Shown: in pieces, positions 40,951 to 50,778 of the stretch
Layout of the letters: each line of letters starts with the position of its first letter
How positions within the stretch are numbered: position 1 is the first letter of the stretch
Source of the DNA: Sapria himalayana
Lineage: Eukaryota > Streptophyta > Magnoliopsida > Malpighiales > Rafflesiaceae
Assembly (NCBI GenBank): GCA_029783825.1
Contig: JAREIK010012345.1
Span: 1-64,000 of the forward strand
DNA: 64,000 bases
Direction: 5' to 3'
Notes under the pieces: generated by a model
Seen by the model: the letters and a program-made list of their open reading frames with translations, nothing else
Databases searched by the model: none
What the model was told of the DNA's origin: nothing
Translations under genes and position numbers: made by a program

Positions 40951-43027
40951 ATGAGCTCAGATCATTAGTGGATGTACAAAAGTGTTATTCATGAATTTTG
41001 AATAACTATTTTTTGACTAGGCTTGAAACTTTCATCAATTTTGCATGTAGTCAATCATGATTGATGGAAGGAGAAAAAATTAAGTGTCCATGTAATCATC
41101 AAGTGTCAGAATACCTTTTCGTGATGCAAACACTATAAGATATAAATTGGCTAAATATGGCCTATGCCAAATTATTTGTTTGGATTTATCATGGAGAAAG
41201 TACAATGGCTCTGAATATTGACCAAAATGAGGGTATTAAATCATTTTTGTGGTGAAGAATCATCAAACACAAAACCATAGAATGATCATGGAAGCTGTTG
41301 TTGTGCTGACTTCAATATGGATTACATGGATGAACACCTAATCCTGAAGTTTACAAATTTTATGAAATGCTTAAAGCTACAGATAAAGAGTTGTGGCCTG
41401 GTTGTAAAACATATTGCAAATGTCACTGTGGCTCTACTAATGAGCATTAAGTCAAAAAATCATATGTTTGAAAATTATTTGATGAGGATGAGGTTGCAAA
41501 ACTGATGAAAGAGATTGTTCCGGATAATAATTTGATCATTAACAACTTTTACACCACTAAGAAGTTACTTCGAGGAATTGGTATCTAGTGAAAAAAATTG
41601 ATTATTGTTTAAATGGATGCATGTTATATTGGGGCGGTGATAGTGATTTAATTAGGTAAGTTTTTTGACCATTCTGGTTTAGGAAGGCAATTTTTGTTGT
41701 AGATACATTACAAAAATGAAGGTTGTCTTTAAGAAGATATATTATTTTCATTAATTCCTCGATTATAGATACTATATGCATCAAATGCTACAACAAATGA
41801 TATGAGGTGGCATTCCGAGCATGAGGTGAAGAAGGGGTAATGCGTCATCCATCAGATTCACCTGCTTGAAAGGATTTTAATTATATACATCAAGATTTTG
41901 CCGCATAAAGTAAAAATATAAGATTAGGTCTTACCCTGATGGATTTCAGCGATTTTTTTTCAATATGGACAATAGTATTCAACATGGTCAGTGATAGTGA
42001 CACCTTATAACTTGCCATCGTGGTTGTGTTGAATGAGTAATATATGATTTTGTCAATATTGGTTCTAGGGCTAAAAAATCCGAAAGACATGCTTGATGTT
42101 TTTTACCACCTCTTATTGCATAGTTAAATCATTTATGGGATGTTAGCATGAATACATATGATATCTCAAAGAAGCAAAATTTCATTATGCGGGCAGCCCT
42201 TATGTGGACGATAAGTGATTTTCCTGCATATTCAATGTTGTCTGGCTGGAGTACTATAGGGCGATTCACATGCCCATATTGCTAACAAATTCCGATGCAT
42301 TTACCTAAATTTAGTGGTAAACAATCATGGTTTGATAACCATCGTAAGTTTCTACCTACGAATCATCCATTTCGAAGAAAAAATTGCATTTCGAAAAAAT
42401 AAATTTGTGATTGCCAGTTGCACCATCACTACGTTCAAGAGATGATATTATTACAAATCATATTTTGGGTTTGAAGAAGGTAAATTAAAATGATGCTACT
42501 AGAAGTAATAGACTAATAGGAAAATTATTTGGCTGGAGGAATTTAGCATATTTTGGGACTTAACCTATGGAAGTCCAATTTAATTCATCATAACACAGAT
42601 GTAATGCATATTGAAAATTTTTTTTGACATGTTTTCAACACTATCTAATGAAGATGGAAAAACAAAAGACACATTAAAATCAAGACAATAGCTGAATGAT
42701 TACTGTGGCATCCTCAATTGAAACTGAATGAGGAAACAGAAAAATTTCTAAAGCTTGCTACACACTTGATAAGAAGGCAAGACAGATATTGGGTGAATGA
42801 ATTAAAAATTTGAAATTCCCTGATGGATATGTGTCAAATATGGGTAGATGCCGTGATATGAGAATATAAGTATTTAGAAATGAAAAGTCATGACTGTCAT
42901 GTATTTATGCAGAGATTAATACCAATTGCATTCCAGGATTACTTCCACTAAGTATTTAGAAGGTCCTTATAGAACTTAGTTTGCTTTAAAATAGCTAACT
43001 GCAACCACAATCAAAATAGATGACCAT
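40951..43027 (+). pseudogene. TNPD-like transposase pseudogene, element B (3' deleted)
   Basis: This is the same gene as at 13383, with its ATG intact (ATGAGCTCAGAT at 40951) but stops from the first codons on. Recognisable parts are FACSQ then WKEKIKCPCN-like sequence (41040-41095), MDEHLILKFTNFMK (41326), LKSYF/DNLIINNFYTTKKLLRGI near 41530-41580, MLYWGGDSDL (41624-41653), VIVTPYNLP (about 41991), TYDISKKQNFIM and ALMWT (42155-42210), and YSMLSGWSTIGRF (42230-42266). It stops at about 43027, where element A continues with the DUF4218/DUF4216 parts and the whole TNPA gene. Here the sequence jumps straight to the TNPA 3' flank. It is more decayed than copy A, but keeps some codons that A lost. 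Confidence 0.9.
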
Positions 43028-43400
43028 GGTGTAGCAGATAATATTATATTTTTGCAGGTTTCAACTTTTTAATTCTGGTTTGTTCTTTGCTTTTCTAATT
43101 CAAAGTATTAAGACATTACACGGTGCCAATGCATGAGTCTCATATTATAGATATAAGTTTTATCAAAAAGAGGGCTAGCTTATCTTATCTTTATTATTCG
43201 AAAAACATTTATTTTGCACTCTCTTTATCTATAAACATAATGCGGAATCTTTTGGATTTTATTGAAGCTATAAGACAATAAAATTTAATTTATGTTTTTT
43301 AATGTCTATAATATTGTTTGTATATATCGGAATATGTTTTTGTGTCTCTAAATATTTGGGTAGAGTTTTAGCCTATTATAGGTAAGTAAAAGCCTATTTT
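43028..43400 (+). other. 3' flank joined to truncated TNPD (internal deletion junction)
   Basis: From about 43028 the sequence matches 19140-19566 of element A (GTTTCAACTTTTTAATTCTGG, then GAGGGCTAGCTTATCTTATC and TAGAGTTTTAGCCTATTATA). About 3.65 kb present in A between 15488 and 19140 is absent. The junction lies around GATGACCATGGTGTAGCA. Confidence 0.8.
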
Positions 43401-43772
43401 CAGTAGCGGCAGCAGTGGCAGTGATGGCATCGATGGTAGTAGCGGCAGTAGTAGTGATGGCGGTGGTGGTGGTAGAGGCGGTAGTGGTGACAGTAGCAGT
43501 GGCAGCACCGGCATTAGTGGCAGAGGCAACGTCATTGGCCATAGCAGCAGCTACAGTAGCTGCGGCAGCTGCGGGATCAGCGGCTGCCACGATGGACAGG
43601 TGCGGTAGTGGCAGCACCGGTTGCTGTGGTAGCAGTAGTGGCAGCACCGACAGTGGCAGTGTTAGCAGCAACAGTGGCATCGATAGTGGCATCGGCAGCT
43701 ACAGTGGTAGCGTAGCGACAGTGGCAAGAGTGGCAGTGGTAGTGGGAGCAGCTACAACGGCAACAAATGCGG
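43401..43772 (+). repeat. GC-rich trinucleotide island (AGYRGY/GCN type)
   Basis: This abrupt GC-rich block in AT-rich DNA consists of degenerate GCAGYR/GGCAGTAGT triplets with heavy CNG content. It follows the transposon 3' flank at GGTAAGTAAAAGCCTATTTT. The reverse complement of the same arrangement is at 62798-63290. Ala/Ser/Val/Thr-rich open frames in all directions reflect the triplet pattern. There is no recognisable protein. Confidence 0.85.
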
Positions 43773-44330
43773 TGTATACGTACGTATATAGTCGGCATAT
43801 ACTTACATATAATACTATTGTATTTTATGTACATATATACTGAGTATATATATATGTACTTAGTATATATGTACGCATTATACTGTAGTTTATATGTACA
43901 TATACTATAGTAATATATGTATGAATGAAATGCTAGTATATATGTATATATTTACTGCAGCAATATATATTTATCAAAACATAGTTTTTTATTTATTTAT
44001 TTTGATTTGATTTGGTAGTTTAAATTCCATACAGATATGGTACCGCATTGTTTCCCATACAAAGCTTGTATAAGTGAAGACATATTTCAACAAACATGAT
44101 GCACCATGATTCAGACAACATTTTCATAGCGGAAAGTTGGTGATTAGAGGAGTAGAGGTAGAGAAAGCAACGACGATACATTGATAGATTTTACTTTGTG
44201 CAAAGTTGGTGGATACATTGATTAATAAGATGTAATCTATTTTATGTTTTTTTTGTTTTAGTTATTTAAAATATTGTATTATAATAAGTTAATAAATGAA
44301 TTTTTTTATTTTACTTTCATTCGAGTTTAT
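43773..44330 (-). repeat. Element 3' subregion: TACATATATAC block and CATC-type unit
   Basis: At about 43775-43985, TACATATATACT/AGTATATATGTAC motifs repeat. At 43990-44330 the sequence is the reverse complement of 62341-62580 and 63596-63830 (for example GGTACCGCATTGTTTCCCAT and ACAAAGCTTGTATAAGTG). In element D the same order leads to the subterminal repeats and terminus. Here it breaks off around 44330, before the CIP7-like fragment. Confidence 0.7.
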
Positions 44331-44842
44331 GTTAGAAGAATATGAACATTTCTTAAAAACTCATCTTCTTTGATTTGGATCTTAGAATTGGATTTAGTGT
44401 TGATGGTATCAGATCTGTCTTCTTTTATTTCTAAGCTGATCACTATTATATTTTTTATTGACTTTTGTTTCTAATTTGGAAATTAAATTCTACAAATTCA
44501 ACTATTTTTTTCTTAATCTCGGTTGGACCCATGATTCTATGCATGTTGTTTTATACTTGCACCGTAATATTAAAATTTTGATTTGATTATCAATTTTCAT
44601 TTTGTTTATTTTTGCTTTTTCTAGGACATGCACCGCAAGCTTAATATTCTTATTTGCTATACTTATAGATTAATATAAAGAAACATATTGAATTAAGAGG
44701 AAGTACATACAATTGGGGAATATGAATGCAAATGCACCCATAGAATATGTTGTGCTCCAACTATCACCTAAATCATCATGGTCAGAATTTTTATCTATAA
44801 TGATGTAATATTTTCTACATGTGCATATATAATCTTTCTGTC

Positions 44843-44875
<33 letters not shown>

Positions 44876-45400
44876 AGCTATATATGTATGTATATGTTAA
44901 TTGATTTTTTGTTCATTGTAAGTGTTCTTTGTTCATCACGAGCAATGGGAAGATAGAGAAGCTTGGTACTGGACTCTTAAAGTCATTTGTGAGTCAGCTA
45001 AAAGTCATAGAATCACTGACAGGTCTTGCAGGCTCTTCAATCAAGATCAAAGCAGATCAATGCCATGATCATGAAACTTGCTTTACCAAAGTAACTCTCA
45101 AAAGATTACAAACAAGACCCGCCAATTATTTTTCTAACCTAAGTTGATTGCTACTTTTTGTTTTGAAGGTTCATGTAGTTTGCCAATGCACCTGAAGTTT
45201 AGAAACTATTTATGTATTTGATGAGGAGATGTCCCAGCTGGAAGCAGCCTGGAGAATTTACTCTTAGGTAGTATTATTTTTTTAAATACAATCTACTTTT
45301 TCTAGAAAAGATGATTCCAAATTTTATTCACATGGTAGGTCTCATGAAGTTCTTAACTTGTATTTAGGGAGCTGGAGAACATTCTCCAGGTACCTTTCCT
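44331..45400 (+). pseudogene. COP1-interacting protein (CIP7-like) gene fragment, introns retained
   Basis: This is a 5' piece of a plant gene of the CIP7/COP1-interacting-protein-related family, whose members are linked to light signalling. Exon 1 (44722 to about 44790) reads MNANAPIEYVVLQLSPKSSW, matching the family start (…LDYALFQLSP…). Exon 2 (about 44925-45105) gives LFITSNGKIEKLGTGLLKSF, then QLKVIE, then ETCFTKVTLKR. Exon 3 (45169-45267) gives RFM*FANAPEV*KLF and, after a frameshift, MSQLEAAWRIYS*. Exon 4 (45368-45389) gives GAGEHSP. Stops, a frameshift and a lost donor at 45106 show decay. Intron positions are kept, so this came from genomic DNA, not mRNA. 44331-44721 is probably captured 5' UTR or intron. 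It lies inside element B on the transposase strand. Confidence 0.8.
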
Positions 45401-45816
45401 TCACATCTCTCCTCAAAATACACACACGGTTGTACTCTTCTTTATATTTAAGCTCAACTGATGGATTTAATGCCATTTATGATGATAGTCCATCAATATT
45501 GACTACTTTGCCTAAATTAAAATTAAAATAAATCATGTTTTGATGTGATGATACATTTATTTACTCAATAGTAATAAGCCTCAAGTTCAAGACAATCAGA
45601 TATGACCTCTTTGATATATCAATGGTAAGATTTGTTGAGATATATTTATATACCTTTCTCTAACCTTATGTTAGCCAAGAACCTTGTGCATTGATACAAA
45701 TACATGTTTACACAAATCAAGCTCAACTGATTGATTAATTGTCATTTTTTATTATAGTTATCAACATTGATTACTTTAATTGAATTGACATTAAAATAGA
45801 TTATATGAATGTATAT
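45401..45816. other. Unassigned sequence downstream of CIP7-like exon 4
   Basis: This is probably continuing captured intronic sequence. No further CIP7-like exon could be recognised by eye. Confidence 0.35.
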
Positions 45817-45828
45817 AGATAGATAGAT

Positions 45829-45873
<45 letters not shown>

Positions 45874-46079
45874 GTATGTATGTATGTATGTGTATGTATG
45901 TATTATAGGTATATAGATATAGATATAGTTATAGATATAAATAGATATATATATATGTATGTATCTATATAGATATATATAGATATATATAGATATATAG
46001 ATATATATGTATGTATAATATGTGTGTGTGTGTGTGTAGACATATATATTGTATATAGACATATATATGTATGTATAGA

Positions 46080-46116
<37 letters not shown>

Positions 46117-46125
46117 TATATAGAC

Positions 46126-46157
<32 letters not shown>

Positions 46158-46196
46158 TTGTATATAGACATGCGCGGGCGCGTGCGTGTGTGTGTG
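45817..46196. repeat. Compound microsatellite (GATA, TA, GTAT, GATATA, GT)
   Basis: Successive blocks are GATA then TA (45817-45868), GTAT (45870-45903), ATAGATAT (45905-46018), GT (46020-46037), TA (46080-46104), GT (46132-46157) and GCGC/GT near 46170-46196. It adjoins the tail end of the SINE-like sequence, where a simple-sequence tract is expected. The Tyr/Ile/His/Thr-rich minus-strand frames are artefacts. Confidence 0.9.
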
Positions 46197-46362
46197 TAAT
46201 TGGGTAGTATCTGACCCAAGGCAATCTACCCAAACAACAAGAGGAATGAATTCTTGACCAACCAAATGATGTTATTGATAGCTAATTAGGAATTAGGATT
46301 GAACTTGTAAACTTCTAGTGTGAATTCAAAACCCTACCAATCGAACCACCATGCCTTTATTA
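46197..46362 (-). mobile_element. tRNA-derived SINE
   Basis: Read on the minus strand, GGCATGGTGGTTCGATTGGTAG carries an A box (TGGTTCGATTGG at 46337-46348) and, about 30 bp on, a B box, AGTTCAATCC (46297-46306). The tRNA-unrelated body ends in GGGTCAGATACTACCCAATTA, followed by a CA-rich tract. Length, promoter spacing and layout fit a plant SINE. The family was not identified. Confidence 0.6.
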
Positions 46363-47100
46363 GTTGCAATTATATTTTGATTTTAAAGCATTTGCATAAA
46401 TTTGAAGCCTAATTTAGATTATTTTTTAAGTCATATCATGAATTTATGAATCACATTATTTAGAAAATTAAATTTATATGACTTATATATATTATATCAT
46501 GATTTTATTTTAATGATGTTTTTTTATGATAATTATATTTTTATTTTTTGATGGATTATATTTTATTGTAATACATCAATAGTAATACGACTAGATATAC
46601 TTTATTAAATTTGATCTCTCATAGAAGAATGAGAGATCAAATTAAAGTGGTTTAAATATATGGGTTCTGTTTTGATTGTCTCCAAATATATTATAAATAG
46701 ATAACATCATATAATAGAATTTATACTTTTATATAATCATATGACATTATATATAAATTTCTATGCTTTAATATATATAAACATATAACATTATATATAA
46801 AATTGATATGTTTATATAAAATATAATGTTATATAAATTTTTATAAATATGTATAAATGTTTATAAATATTTATACAATATTTACATAACTCTATCCATT
46901 TATGTATTTTTTTATATAACATTTATATAACATATAAAATGTTTATACCTATTTTTAAACATATATAAACATATATATTTTTCTTTAAATATATAATATT
47001 TATAATTTTTATATAATTTGATATGTATACTATATAATATTTATAAAAGTGTTACATATTTATATATATGTAACATTTATAATAATATTTTAAACACAAC
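46363..47100. repeat. AT-rich region; 46655-47100 is an inverted copy of 11150-11640
   Basis: From 46363 to about 46654 there is nothing recognisable. From ATGGGTTCTGTTTTGATTGT (46659) the block is the reverse complement of 11150-11640, ending at TATTTTAAACACAA (47085-47098). It is therefore a dispersed repeat, shared with the region left of element A in the opposite orientation. Confidence 0.55.
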
Positions 47101-47895
47101 AGTATATCAAAGCCAAAAGTAAGGTGTGAAAGAAGATGAGCTCTGATTGATTCCATTCAAGTGAAAAAGGAAACATAGATGAGTAGATTAACTAGTTGAT
47201 GCAATGCAAGCCATTGAGTGAACATGAGGTATTTTTTTGTTGCTTATTTATGCATAACTGGCGTGTAGCATAAATCATGTTGTAATTTGTTTCATATTTT
47301 TTAAGTTGGGGTTTGCATATCACATTTGGTGGGGTTATTTTGGTTTTGGTGATAATGAATATGACTAGGCAAAAATATGCATGAAGAATGCTTCTTCTTT
47401 TAGTTTTCTTAGTTAAAATATGAGTCCTTTTTAGGTAGACTTATCGTTTGCATAACTAGAAGGATTTGAATATGTTGTTTGGGCCCATCATAGAGTCGGC
47501 AGAAAATAACATCTAATGCCCAGTGTTAGCTATTTTTTTTGTGCCACCACTATTAATGACACCATTACCCTGTTTCTGCTACTGAAAATCCTACCTTTTT
47601 TCCACCCTTCTTAGTCCGTCAGTTCGTTGCCCTCTTGATAACTGTAATTCCACTTGCACCTATGCATCATAGTTTGTATTTATTATGGAAAGGCATCCAT
47701 ATTTTCTTGCATTTTTAGGTTATAATATTGGGGCTATTGCTTTATTTGTTGATGAAAGATTAAGTAGAAGAGACGATAGCATTTTTTTTTGCAGCTAATG
47801 CAATTCTTTTTTTCATTAAGTTGTGCATGATGAACATCCTCCTCAGTTGGCCAAAGTATTATGTGATAAACTCAAATGGTGTAGAAAGGTACACC
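47101..47895. other. Low-copy, less AT-rich sequence, probably captured DNA
   Basis: Composition is closer to host-gene introns than to the flanking repeats. Polypyrimidine/AG and GT combinations occur (for example GAACATGAG/GTATTT near 47230), but I could not read a protein family in either direction. It may belong to the same captured locus as the TOP2 fragment. Confidence 0.3.
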
Positions 47896-48160
47896 TCATC
47901 CACTTGTATGCGTTGCCTTTATGATTAGGGTGTTAAAATCAACCAAGAATGATGGAAGCCTAAACAAAGACAACCATGAATAGTGAATGAAATTGATCAC
48001 TAAACCTTTAATGTGCAAGCCATCATGATCATGATCTGCCATTTTCATGAGATGACCATTTCTCAAGGCTTTGACACTGCCATACTGCTTATGCTGTTGC
48101 AGCCCAAGACTCTTTTTGATATTTTCATTTTCTCTGTATCTAAACTTAGACATCGATCAA
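47896..48160 (-). pseudogene. DNA topoisomerase II (TOP2) exon fragment
   Basis: On the minus strand an 85-codon frame matches the TOPRIM region of eukaryotic type II topoisomerase, which passes one DNA duplex through another. NIKKSLGLQQHKQYGSVKAL is followed by RNGHLMKM, then the acidic metal-binding motif DHDHDG and LHIKGLVINFIH. Then come SWLSLFRLPSFLV and IIKATH, matching the family's W-SLL-PSFLVEFITPI-KATH. The rest of TOP2, about 1,400 residues, is not seen here. Substitutions at normally fixed positions (DQDHDGSH in the family) suggest relaxed constraint. It lies inside element B, opposite in strand to the transposase remains. Confidence 0.85.
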
Positions 48161-48850
48161 CCATCCTTTACATTAATGTCAATCAATTGTTCACAAGGAA
48201 TTGAGGTTCAAAACATAGAATCCACCTGCCTTGCAAGAAAATTCATATAGATATACCTAATTGATGGAAACATTTATGTGAAACTTTGTCGGACTAAACG
48301 CCAAAATATTTCATAAGCTCAATATTTTATATACATCAGATTTTTTATGTGTTTTCTGATCCTTATTATTCAAAACTAAAATGCATCATGAGTTTCAAAT
48401 ATGATGTTCAATTCTAGTATCGTGCAAGTTTAATAAACTGAAAGATTTTCATCTGAGTAATGTTAATTTCTTCGTCCATATTATGTACAGGTCATTTCTG
48501 AAGCTGATACAGGAGAAGATGGAATACAAGCTTCATTCTCACAACGTGCCATATGGCTCTAGTAGTGGTCAACAATATGTTAGTGGATTCTTTCAAGTTG
48601 ATGATTCCAATAGCTACTAGGTAATGATTTTATTTCTTCCATGTTCTAAAAGAGTATGTTGGAAATTCAATATTTGTTTTATGGATTAAATTTTGCACAA
48701 TGATTGGTAAAGGCTATATATGTGTCGGAAGACTTGATAATTCTCCGAATCAGTATTCACCGTGCATATTGGTAAATGCTATATAAGTGATGGTCATATA
48801 TATAAATTTTGTTAAATTAATAAGTTGCCATCCTTCGTATTGTTTAATTT
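48161..48850. other. Intron-like and exon-like low-copy sequence
   Basis: An exon-like block at 48492-48630 is bounded by a TTATGTACAG acceptor-like and a CTACTAG/GTAATG donor-like sequence. One frame reads MEYKLHSHNVPYGSSSGQQY, then VSGFFQVDDSN. I do not recognise it; it may be a further captured exon. The rest is anonymous AT-rich sequence. Confidence 0.3.
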
Positions 48851-49060
48851 TGAATAGATGTCTATGTAAGAAATGAAACAAGTGAATGATGAGATGAAAG
48901 AAATGAAGAATACAATGCAATAGAAGATGACCTATATGGAGTAACAATTAGCAGCCTTGATAAGATAGATAGCACACAGAGTTTTAGCAGAGTATCAACA
49001 AAGGAGAGCCTAGTACAAATGCATCAGCTAATAATGAGGGTGATGATTTAGTTTAAAATG
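48851..49060 (+). pseudogene. TNPA-like last-exon fragment, element B
   Basis: EMKQVNDEMKEMKNTMQ then KMTYME then QLAAL (about 48871-48962) matches the coiled-coil C terminus of the TNPA-like gene at 18930-19031 (EMKEIKNVMQQQMSYMESQL). The following bases also resemble that gene's 3' end. Three stops interrupt it. Its position just inside the right subterminal repeats and its orientation agree with the normal TNPD-TNPA-3' end order. Confidence 0.75.
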
Positions 49061-49495
49061 ATTATATACCTATGTTATGTTTTTGTTTTAATTATGTATT
49101 TATTGTATCAAATTAATTTATTAACTACTTTTTCATTTTGTTAATTATAAATAATGGCATATAATATATGTTTTTATTCAATTTATTATAAAAATTTAAA
49201 AATATGGAATCAAATTTTTTGTAAAAAATAAAATTGTGAAAATAGCTTTGGAATGAAAATTGAAAGGGAATTTTCCCAGCTAATTTAGCTAGAGAATTTG
49301 CTATACAATTTCAATCAAAAAATATTAATTACTTTTCTTAATTACGATTAAAATTAGCAAGGGAAAATTTATAATTAGCTAGGAAATTTCTATTATTAAA
49401 ATATTTGCTAGGGGTTTTTCTCACTTGTATTTTGTGATGAGCACTATAGCTTGGGATAATTTCTATTGTTAATCCGTCGTTATTCTATTTTAGTG
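49061..49495 (-). repeat. Right subterminal repeats and terminus of element B
   Basis: From 49255 the motifs TTTTCCCAGCTAATTTAGCTAG, AATTAGCAAGGGAAAA and ATTAGCTAGGAAATT are subterminal repeats in inverted sense to the left end. TTTTTCTCACTTGTATTTTGTG at 49415-49436 may be a broken inner end (family end TTTTCTTGTAGTG). The outer end TATTCTATTTTAGTG finishes at 49495. From 49061 to 49254 is AT-rich 3' flank. Confidence 0.65.
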
Positions 49496-49506
49496 ATTGA
49501 AAAAGC

Positions 49507-50737
49507 CCATATAGATTGATTAATATACAAATAGATAGAAATATAGATAGATAGACAGATTGATAGATAGAAAGATAGATACATAGATAGATAGACGAAT
49601 AGATATTTAGATAGATAGATAGACATACAGATAGAGAGATAGATAAACATACAGATAAATATATATATATATATATATACATATTGACATATATTAAGAA
49701 AGATATATAGATAGATAGACAGATAGATAGAGAGATAGATAAACATATAGATAGATAGATAGATAGACGAATATACAGATAGACAAATAGATAGAAAGAA
49801 GACAAATATATTGATAGATAGTTAGACAGATAAATAGATATATAGAAAGATAGATAGATATATAAATAGATAGACCAAAATATTGACAGATAATTGAATG
49901 ATAGGTAGATATATTGTCATATAGAGAGTAATATAGATAGATAGAAAGATAGATATATAGACAGATAGCTAGACATAAAGATATATATATATATAGTTAA
50001 ACATATAGATACATAGAAAGACAGATAGATAAATATATATATATTGACAAGTAGATATACAAATATATAGACAAATAGATAAATAGATAGATAGATAGTT
50101 ATATATACATGTAGATACATTGATATATATAAAGAAAGATAGATAGATAAATATATAGAAATATAGATAGACCGAAAAATAGATAGACTAATAGATAGAT
50201 ATAGATAGATAGATATATATATATATATAGACAAATAGGTAGGCAGATTGATCAATGAATAATAGACTTTTTTATTTAAAGATAGATAGACATATAGATA
50301 GACAAATAGATAGGTTGATATATAGACAGATAGATAGATGGATCAACAAACAAATAGATAAAAAACAAATAGATATATTTTTAAATAGATGATTAGATTG
50401 ATTGATTGATGGACATATAGATAAATAAAGAGATATAGACTTATATATCAACTAATAAATTAATAGATAAATAGATAGATATAGACTTATATATAGACAG
50501 ATAAATTAATAGATAAATAGATAGACATCCATATAGATATACAAATAGATATAGATAGATAGATAAAAATTAGATAGATATATAAAAATTAGATAGATAG
50601 ATAGACAGATAGAAAGATTGATAGACAAAAAATATACAACTAAATATATATATAAAGATAAATAAATAGACATACAGATAGATAGATAAATTGACTAATA
50701 GATAGATATATCGATTGATAGATAGTTAGATAAATAG

Positions 50738-50778
<41 letters not shown>

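Larger units (their letters stand above)
30691..49495 (+). mobile_element. CACTA element B with captured host gene fragments (Pack-CACTA-like)
   Basis: The left end is CACTAAAATAAAATG at 30691 and the right end, read inward on the minus strand, is CACTAAAATAGAATA at 49495; 13 of 15 bases match. Both ends are followed inward by GCTAATTAGCGAGG/CTAGGAAAT-type subterminal motifs. Inside lie a TNPD remnant and a TNPA last-exon remnant, both on the plus strand, plus CIP7-like and TOP2 fragments. The length, 18.8 kb, fits large CACTA elements. The 3-bp flanks (TAT left, ATT right) do not match, so a target-site duplication is not confirmed. The outside on both sides is tetranucleotide array. It is non-autonomous as it stands. 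It may instead be a nest of two or more related elements. Confidence 0.65.

Noticed and set aside
43348..43843. Ala/Val/Thr- and Ser/Gly-rich frames across the GC-rich islands here and at 62.8-63.4 kb
   Set aside because: Frames are open on both strands because the sequence is a triplet repeat. There is no recognisable protein, and the composition changes with strand.
45742..46233. 163-codon His/Thr/Tyr-rich frame on the minus strand
   Set aside because: It lies across a compound GATA/GT/TA microsatellite; residues follow the repeat units.
47460..47640. Further TOP2 exons upstream or downstream of the TOP2 fragment
   Set aside because: No frame in either direction matched the neighbouring parts of the TOP2 family, so only the TOPRIM piece is claimed.
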